DNA from: Candidatus Gorgonimonas leptogorgiae
Lineage (GTDB): Bacteria; Pseudomonadota; Gammaproteobacteria; Pseudomonadales; Endozoicomonadaceae
Reading direction: 5' to 3'
Assembly: GCA_929200515.1 (NCBI GenBank)
Contig: CAKNAD010000076.1
Span: 1-11,162, forward strand
Length of the DNA: 11,162 nucleotides
The notes under the pieces are model-generated. The model saw nothing but the letters and a program-made list of their open reading frames with translations, searched no databases and had not been told where the DNA came from. Of this stretch, positions 6,900 to 11,162 are shown in pieces (positions within the stretch are counted from its first letter, which is position 1; each line of letters opens with the position of its first letter). The position numbers and the translations under genes are program-made.

Positions 6900-7087
6900 G
6901 AAAATGCTAGGCTTTAGGCCTAAGTAAAATGGTTTAATTCAAAGTGTTTTAACGATGAAGTAGACCATTTTAATAGCCCTAGAGAGCAAGGCTTCTAAGC
7001 TTTTATCCTGCGTTAGTATTTCTTGATTTAGTCGACACCATACACCTTCTACCTGAAAACACGCATCTTCAAGTAGAAGGTGTATAT
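6883..7087. repeat. MITE-like dispersed element, copy B
   Basis: A 205-bp non-coding unit between the divergent EIIA-like and TerC genes. Its ends are imperfect inverted repeats: ATATACACGTGGTAGATG at 6883-6900, and CATCTTCAAGTAGAAGGTG then TATAT at 7064-7087. Inside are a perfect 8-bp inverted pair AAAATGGT/ACCATTTT (6926-6933, 6964-6971), the palindrome TTAGGCCTAA (6914-6923), and the core shared with copy A. The right end is itself a strong hairpin (7040-7085). The nested palindromes resemble ERIC or rickettsial palindromic elements in style; I do not claim identity. No transposase is encoded. Confidence 0.65.
7040..7085. repeat. Strong hairpin at the right end of copy B
   Basis: ATACACCTTCTAC (7040-7052) pairs perfectly with GTAGAAGGTGTAT (7073-7085). 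After one mismatch, TGAA (7054-7057) pairs with TTCA (7068-7071) around a 10-base loop, giving 17 bp in all. It lies 17 bp before the TTGACA box upstream of the TerC gene. There is no T-run, so it is more likely an element end than a terminator. Confidence 0.7.
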
Positions 7088-7101
7088 ACTCCTTTTGCTA
7101 G

Positions 7102-7136
7102 TTGACAAAACATATTGTATATACTAAAGCTATAAT
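7102..7136 (+). promoter_or_regulatory. Possible promoter of the TerC-family gene
   Basis: A perfect TTGACA (7102-7107) and a perfect TATAAT (7131-7136) are both present but 23 bp apart, too far for ordinary sigma-70. With 17-bp spacing the -10 would be TAAAGC, a poor match. Promoter activity is likely here but the exact boxes are uncertain. The leader of about 60-70 bases is too short and AT-rich to hold the yybP-ykoY manganese riboswitch found before some terC genes. Confidence 0.35.
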
Positions 7137-7208
7137 ATTATTTTTAGGATAAATTATTATAAAATAATTAAATTTCACTAAAAACTAATATTAATGGAGA
7201 TATTCATA

Positions 7209-7943
7209 ATGTCATTTATCATTAATACTGACTTTATAGTTAATATTATTCTACCCTTATTATCATTGACCGCTATAGAAATAGTCCTAGGGATAGATAA
7301 TATAATTTTTTTAACAATATTAGTTGACAAACTACCTGAGAAATATCAGCCTAAAGCAAGAACCTTAGGGTTGTTATTTGCGATGGTTACTAGAATAGCT
7401 TTATTGTATTCAATTACTTGGATTATGGCTTTTAACCAGCCATTATTAGTAATATGGTCTATTCCCATAACAGGCAAAGCTATTATTTTAATTTTAGGAG
7501 GTTTTTTCTTAATAATAAAATCCATAGGAGAGTTATTCTATAATAATGATTTTAATGCATCACAACAACAGCCATCTTCTAAGATTAAGGTATCTTTTTG
7601 GGTAATAACTAATATCATTGTTCAAATAGCTGTTATGGATATAATTTTTTCTTTAGATAGCATTATAACTGCTGTAGGGCTAGTTAACAATATTAAAATT
7701 ATGGTATGTGCAATAGTTATTGCAGTAATGGTAATGTTATTAGCCGCTAAATCTGTGGGAGAGTTTATTAATAACAGACCTCAACTACGATGCCATGCCC
7801 TATGCTTTTTAATTCTTGTAGGAATATCGTTAATTGTTGAAGGATTTGGATTCAAAATATCGAAATCAATTATCTATATAACATTAGTTTATTCTTTGTC
7901 TGTAGAGTTTTGTATTATTAAGTTAAAAAAATTTTCTAGATAG
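7209..7943 (+). CDS. TerC-family integral membrane protein
   Basis: A 244-residue polytopic membrane protein with about seven hydrophobic segments. It carries both TerC signatures: EIVLGIDNIIF near residues 24-34 (Glu24, Asp30, Asn31) and MDIIFSLDSI near 143-152 (Asp144, Asp150). A further acidic residue, Glu211, lies in VEGFGF. TerC proteins are linked to metal-ion handling, including manganese export and metal loading of secreted proteins, and to tellurite resistance; the substrate here is unknown. There are no CBS or CorC domains, so this is the short form. The start at 7209 is chosen because GGAGA (7196-7200) lies eight bases before it; an ATG at 7194 would add five residues and has no ribosome binding site. 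It stands alone, divergent from the EIIA-like gene and convergent with pdxB. Confidence 0.9.
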   Translation: MSFIINTDFIVNIILPLLSLTAIEIVLGIDNIIFLTILVDKLPEKYQPKARTLGLLFAMVTRIALLYSITWIMAFNQPLLVIWSIPITGKAIILILGGFFLIIKSIGELFYNNDFNASQQQPSSKIKVSFWVITNIIVQIAVMDIIFSLDSIITAVGLVNNIKIMVCAIVIAVMVMLLAAKSVGEFINNRPQLRCHALCFLILVGISLIVEGFGFKISKSIIYITLVYSLSVEFCIIKLKKFSR

Positions 7944-7945
7944 CA

Positions 7946-7966
7946 AATTACTTTTAATAAGCAATT
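7946..7966. terminator. Weak hairpin between convergent terC-like gene and pdxB
   Basis: AATTACTT (7946-7953) and AAGCAATT (7959-7966) pair with one mismatch around TTAAT. It fills the 21-bp gap between the two converging stop codons and could serve both genes, but it is AT-only apart from two pairs and has no good T-run. Confidence 0.25.
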
Positions 7967-9062
7967 AATTATCAATAATTTTCATCAGATTGAATTGATG
8001 ACGGCTATTGTACTGGTGACGAAGGTTATCAAATTGTTGCTTATTATTAAGAGTGTTATTTTTGAATATATTTTTTAATTTTTTTGTATCTTCTGTTACA
8101 TTATAACAATCGCTAACCCCATTAAAAATATCTAATATTTTTTGTTGATTTGTTAATTTAGTTGGAGTGAACTGCTCCCAAAAATTATCTAATGCTATAT
8201 TGTTATGTGGTTTTTCTAAGTATGTAGCAAGTTTAGAGTATATAACCTGAGTTCCTAAAAGTTTAGCATCGTAACTATAGCCAGCAATGTGGGGTGTAGC
8301 TATTTGACATTTATTTAGTAAGTTTAAATTAATATTGGGCTCATGCTCCCAAACATCAAATGCTAAATTTAAATCATTACCCATTGCTAAGTATTGTGCT
8401 AGTGCAGTGTTATCTACTACTGCCCCTCGAGAGCTATTAATGAGGCATCCGCTAGATTTAATCATTGCAAAATTATTTCTATTGAGTAAATGATAGGTGG
8501 GGTGGTTTCCTGTGGTAGTTAGCGGGCAATGCAAAGATATTATATCTGCTTTTTGTAGCAGTTCGGGCAACTCTATATAATTTAATGTTGGTAATGCACA
8601 ATTATAAATTGGCTTAGCTGGATCAGTTAAAACTGTATTTATCCCTAATTTATACAAAGCATAATGTAGTCTGCAACCTATATTGCCAACACCGATTATA
8701 CCGACCGTACAATTAGATAAATCAACTTTATTGTTGCTTGCAAACGAAGCAATACTTGAAAGTACATATTCAACTACAGATACCGCATTAAACCCTTTAG
8801 TGCTCGCAAATTGAATATCATGAGCTTTAAGGTAATCTACATCTATATGGTCAATCCCAGAAGTAACAGAGCCAACAAATTTAATATTAGTATTATTTAG
8901 TAAGGTTTTATCTACCTTAGTTATGGATCTTACTAACAAGACGTCGGCATTTTTTACATCGTTAGAGGTTATCTCTCTTCCAGGTTTAGCGATAACATTT
9001 CCTAAATTAGAAAAGTATTCGTTCACTAAGGAGATGTTATTATCAGCAACTATTGTCAGCAT
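7965..9062 (-). CDS. pdxB: Erythronate-4-phosphate dehydrogenase
   Basis: PdxB oxidises 4-phospho-D-erythronate to 2-oxo-3-hydroxy-4-phosphobutanoate, the second step of the DXP-dependent pyridoxal 5'-phosphate pathway. The product has 365 residues (E. coli 378). It opens with the substrate-domain block LLVRSITKV (42-50) and VGSVTSGIDHID (63-74). The Rossmann motif is GVGNIG (124-129). The catalytic triad is Arg212 in NSSRG, Glu241 in DVWEHEP and His258 in TPHIAGYS, with the same 29- and 17-residue spacings as Arg208/Glu237/His254 of E. coli PdxB. The C-terminal dimerisation part is present but diverged. It starts 18 bp after the transporter stop and has only a weak AAGA-type ribosome binding site, so it probably depends on the upstream transcript. 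No other pdx gene is in the window. Confidence 0.96.
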   Translation of the reverse strand: MLTIVADNNISLVNEYFSNLGNVIAKPGREITSNDVKNADVLLVRSITKVDKTLLNNTNIKFVGSVTSGIDHIDVDYLKAHDIQFASTKGFNAVSVVEYVLSSIASFASNNKVDLSNCTVGIIGVGNIGCRLHYALYKLGINTVLTDPAKPIYNCALPTLNYIELPELLQKADIISLHCPLTTTGNHPTYHLLNRNNFAMIKSSGCLINSSRGAVVDNTALAQYLAMGNDLNLAFDVWEHEPNINLNLLNKCQIATPHIAGYSYDAKLLGTQVIYSKLATYLEKPHNNIALDNFWEQFTPTKLTNQQKILDIFNGVSDCYNVTEDTKKLKNIFKNNTLNNKQQFDNLRHQYNSRHQFNLMKIIDN

Positions 9063-9080
9063 AAAAGTCTTATCTTAATA

Positions 9081-10340
9081 TTAAGTATCTAAGTTTTTTA
9101 TTTTATTATAAATAGGAAATATAGCGATAAATAAAAAACCTATAGCGCCAATTATAAAACTGTATTCTATAGATTTAGCATCTGCCATTAACGCACCTAA
9201 AAGTGGCATAATAGCACCGCCAATAATAGCAATAGATACTATAGATGAAGCTTGAATAGCAGTAGATGGTGGTAAAGATTTCATTGCTGCGCTGTAAATA
9301 ATGGGATACATAACCGAATTGAAAAGACCTATAAGTACAATGGCACTAACAGCGAGTAAACCATTAACAAATAAAGGGCATAAAAATAATATAGCGCATA
9401 CTAAGGTGCAAAATAATAAAATATTATTTGACTTCCAGAGTCTAAAAGTTATTGGTCCAGATAGGCGACCAATTAAGATACCAGACCAAAACAGTGAAAC
9501 TAATATAGGGTAATTGCTTTCATCAAGATTTATATTAGATTTTTTAGCAAAAATTATAATAAAACTTACCGCCAAAGTTTCGCAACCAACACAAAAAAAT
9601 GCTGAAATGGCACCTAATATAGTATGTGGGTAGTTCCATACGCTCTTAATATTATCACCTTGCTTTTTATTCAAATATTGCTTTTTTTTAAGGATATTTG
9701 GTAATGGTAGTAATATAGTAACGATAAATAAAAGTGCTGATATTAACAAAAATAACAAGTAAACCAACATGATTTTTATTGATTCATATTGCATTTTCGA
9801 TTTTATTGTTGATTCTAATATATTAGTAGCATATTTAGTTAAATCTGAAGACATAAGAAGTGAAGCAAAAATAGGAGCTATGGTAGTGCCTATGGCAAAA
9901 AATGAATGTAATACAACCAACCTTTTGCTGGCGTTTTCAGGTTTTCCAATATGTATGGCATACGGATTAGAAACAACTTGCAAAAAACATACCCCACAAG
10001 ATAATACAAAAATAGCTACTAAAAAACTCCAATAGGTATTTAGCCACCAGGCATAACAAAATAACAAGCAGCCGATAGTAGCAAGAGCATACCCGCTGAC
10101 TATACCAAGTTTGTGGGAATGTTTACGCGTAATAGCACCAAACGGATAGCCAACAATAGTAAACGAAGTAAACCATACTACCTGTATGGTTAATGATTGC
10201 TTATAATTTAAATTAAATATGTTTTTCATTATGGGAACTAGTAGATCATTTAGAGATGTTAGCATTCCCATACACATAAACAATACAGCTAAAGATACTA
10301 AAGCTATACGATTGTGTTTTTTATCATGTTCTGTAATCAT
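9081..10340 (-). CDS. MFS sugar transporter of the FHS (FucP/GluP) family
   Basis: A 419-residue inner-membrane transporter with about twelve hydrophobic segments. It belongs to the fucose-galactose-glucose/proton symporter family: the first segment ends in LTSLNDLLVP, with Asp32 at the place of FucP Asp46, and the fourth contains FLQVVSNPYA. FucP Glu135 corresponds to Gln121 here, as in the GluP-like branch, so fucose specificity should not be assumed. SGILIGRLSG and GGAIMPLLGALMAD in the second half also fit the family. The frame extends six codons further to a TTG at 10358, but that TTG lies upstream of the -10 box. The ATG at 10340 has no ribosome binding site and coincides with the predicted transcription start, so the mRNA may be leaderless. 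It is followed 18 bp later by pdxB. The substrate is unknown. Confidence 0.88.
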   Translation of the reverse strand: MITEHDKKHNRIALVSLAVLFMCMGMLTSLNDLLVPIMKNIFNLNYKQSLTIQVVWFTSFTIVGYPFGAITRKHSHKLGIVSGYALATIGCLLFCYAWWLNTYWSFLVAIFVLSCGVCFLQVVSNPYAIHIGKPENASKRLVVLHSFFAIGTTIAPIFASLLMSSDLTKYATNILESTIKSKMQYESIKIMLVYLLFLLISALLFIVTILLPLPNILKKKQYLNKKQGDNIKSVWNYPHTILGAISAFFCVGCETLAVSFIIIFAKKSNINLDESNYPILVSLFWSGILIGRLSGPITFRLWKSNNILLFCTLVCAILFLCPLFVNGLLAVSAIVLIGLFNSVMYPIIYSAAMKSLPPSTAIQASSIVSIAIIGGAIMPLLGALMADAKSIEYSFIIGAIGFLFIAIFPIYNKIKNLDT

Positions 10341-10346
10341 GGGTAT

Positions 10347-10375
10347 ATTATAAAACAAGTTATTTATAGTGTAAA
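10347..10375 (-). promoter_or_regulatory. Strong promoter of the transporter-pdxB unit, placed for a leaderless mRNA
   Basis: On the minus strand TTTACA (10375-10370, 5 of 6) and a perfect TATAAT (10352-10347) are exactly 17 bp apart. Seven bases after the -10 box comes the A of the ATG at 10340, so transcription should begin at or within a base or two of the start codon. Confidence 0.7.
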
Positions 10376-10434
10376 CCGTGTTATAACTTTAAAGTAACTA
10401 AAAAATTTATTTCTTTTAGAAGATGTTTTAAGTG

Positions 10435-10462
10435 TTGACAAATAAATAAATAGACATATAAT
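10435..10462 (+). promoter_or_regulatory. Consensus promoter of tRNA-Ser
   Basis: A perfect TTGACA (10435-10440) and a perfect TATAAT (10457-10462) are 16 bp apart, putting the start near 10469, ten bases before the mature tRNA. No GC-rich stringent discriminator is seen (GTTTAGT follows). It is divergent from the transporter promoter, whose -35 box lies 59 bp away. Confidence 0.8.
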
Positions 10463-10478
10463 GTTTAGTACAACAGCT

Positions 10479-10568
10479 GGAGGGATGGCAGAGCGGTTGA
10501 ATGCACCGGTCTTGAAAACCGGCAAGGGTTAACGCCCTTCCAGGGTTCGAATCCCTGTCCCTCCGCCA
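10479..10568 (+). tRNA. tRNA-Ser(UGA)
   Basis: A complete 90-base serine tRNA with encoded CCA (10566-10568). The acceptor stem is GGAGGGA/TCCCTCC with discriminator G at 10565, as expected for Ser. The anticodon stem CCGGT/ACCGG encloses the loop CTTGAAA, anticodon TGA at 10513-10515, which reads UCA and related UCN codons. The long variable arm typical of tRNA-Ser includes GGGTTAACGCCC, and the T arm is CAGGG/CCCTG around TTCGAAT. No clear terminator follows, only a T-rich stretch (10569-10581). Confidence 0.97.
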
Positions 10569-10742
10569 CTTTTATTTCTTTCATTATGTGCTGTATACAC
10601 ACTTCTTCTAGTTAATGCATACATCTACAGTTACAGTTTTAAAAATAATTAAGTATTGCGAATAATTGTTTGTATAGAACTTTTTATAGTTAATTAGCTC
10701 TAATATAAAATTAAACTTATTATAGTTAAAAGGGTAAATCAA
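10569..10742. other. Intergenic region between tRNA-Ser and fur
   Basis: I see no gene or convincing promoter. There is no clear match to the Fur operator, so autoregulation cannot be read from sequence. TATACACACTTCTTCTAG (10594-10611), followed by a later ATGC, resembles the TATACACCTTCTAC end of the dispersed repeats and may be a remnant. AAAAGGG at 10728-10734 is the fur ribosome binding site, eight bases before its TTG. Confidence 0.4.
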
Positions 10743-11156
10743 TTGGAAAACGGAAAAATATTGCGTTCATTTGGCTTAAAGGTTACTTCGCCAAGGATTA
10801 AAATTTTAAAACTTTTAGAAACTTCAAAAAAAGCCCATTTAACAGCTGAAGATATTTTTAAAGAGCTGTTAAAAACAGGAAACGACATTAGTCTTGCTAC
10901 TATTTATAGAGCACTATCGCAATTTGAAGAAGCTGGATTAGTTATCAAGCATAATTTTGATGGCATAAATGCTGTCTATGAACTTAATTCAGAAGAACAT
11001 CATGATCACATGATATGTCTAAAAACTGGCGATATAATTGAATTTTATGATGAAGATATAGAAAAAAAACAACAAGAAATTGCTGAAAACCATGGTTATG
11101 AAGTAATAAATCATAGTCTTATTCTATATGTAAGACCAAAAAGTAAGAATAAATAA
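10743..11156 (+). CDS. fur: Ferric uptake regulator Fur
   Basis: Fur binds DNA as an Fe(II)-loaded dimer and represses iron-acquisition genes in the cytosol. The 137-residue product is full length for the short, Pseudomonas-like form. It starts with GLKVTSPRIKILKLLE, has the DNA-recognition helix in ISLATIYRALSQFEEAGLV (49-67), and carries metal ligands in HHDH (86-89), Glu107 and His124 (INHSLILYV). Of the CxxC pair of E. coli Fur only Cys92 remains (CLKTG), and the C-terminal cysteine-rich tail is absent; Pseudomonas aeruginosa Fur shares both traits. The TTG start is chosen because AAAAGGG lies eight bases upstream and the N-terminus aligns with the family. It is downstream of tRNA-Ser on the same strand. 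Confidence 0.95.
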   Translation: MENGKILRSFGLKVTSPRIKILKLLETSKKAHLTAEDIFKELLKTGNDISLATIYRALSQFEEAGLVIKHNFDGINAVYELNSEEHHDHMICLKTGDIIEFYDEDIEKKQQEIAENHGYEVINHSLILYVRPKSKNK

Positions 11157-11162
11157 TATTTT

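Noticed and set aside
7137..7208. Possible manganese (yybP-ykoY) riboswitch before the TerC-family gene
   Set aside because: The leader is short and AT-only, without the GC-rich paired loops this riboswitch needs.
4054..7208. A CRISPR array or tandem repeat array among the intergenic repeats
   Set aside because: The repeats are few, imperfect, inverted and unevenly spaced, with no regular repeat-spacer pattern and no cas genes.
9978..9980. Gln121 of the transporter in place of FucP Glu135
   Set aside because: FLQ..NPY is the usual form in the GluP-like branch of the FHS family, so it marks the subfamily and does not suggest inactivation.
9301..10035. Plus-strand frames opposite the transporter gene (9301-9513, 9769-10035)
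   Set aside because: Antisense to a well-supported membrane transporter, with no ribosome binding sites or family resemblance.
10569..10742. A Fur operator upstream of fur
   Set aside because: No stretch matches the inverted GATAATGATAATCATTATC pattern well enough; AT-richness alone gives loose matches.
11016..11027. Fur has lost the second cysteine of the CxxC pair (CLKTG)
   Set aside because: Pseudomonas aeruginosa Fur also has Thr at this place and lacks the C-terminal cysteines, so this is a known variant rather than a defect.

Overview
The window is AT-rich bacterial DNA. PdxB (restricted largely to gammaproteobacteria), an MnmE ending in CIGK, an RluC-type pseudouridine synthase and a Fur most like the Pseudomonas form point to a gammaproteobacterium. 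Low GC, long non-coding stretches, a large ankyrin-repeat protein and dispersed palindromic repeats suggest a host-associated lineage such as an intracellular symbiont or parasite. That placement is inference; I cannot name the species.

Layout. 1-1551 (+): ankyrin-repeat protein, open at the left edge, so partial. 1609-4053 (-): mnmE then rluC, both RNA-modification genes, probably one transcript from a good promoter at 4112-4140. 4054-7208: a gene-poor stretch of about 3.1 kb holding only two genes, a 130-residue coiled-coil protein (4608-5000, -) and an EIIA(Glc)-like protein lacking both usual histidines (6279-6782, -). The rest of it is filled with inverted repeats and at least two diverged copies of a MITE-like element. 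7209-7943 (+): TerC-family membrane protein. 7965-10340 (-): FHS/FucP-type sugar transporter followed 18 bp later by pdxB, transcribed together from a promoter placed so that the mRNA would be leaderless. 10435-10568 (+): a tRNA-Ser(UGA) with a consensus promoter. 10743-11156 (+): complete fur with a TTG start.

The genes do not form one pathway. There is a translation-fidelity pair (mnmE, rluC) plus the tRNA, a transporter/vitamin B6 pair, an iron regulator, and several proteins of unknown role. Most worth a second look are the EIIA-like protein without phospho-acceptor histidines, the palindromic repeat family between genes, the apparently leaderless transporter-pdxB transcript, and the partial ankyrin protein. 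I see no CRISPR array, transposase, phage gene or defence system, and no clearly new multigene system.
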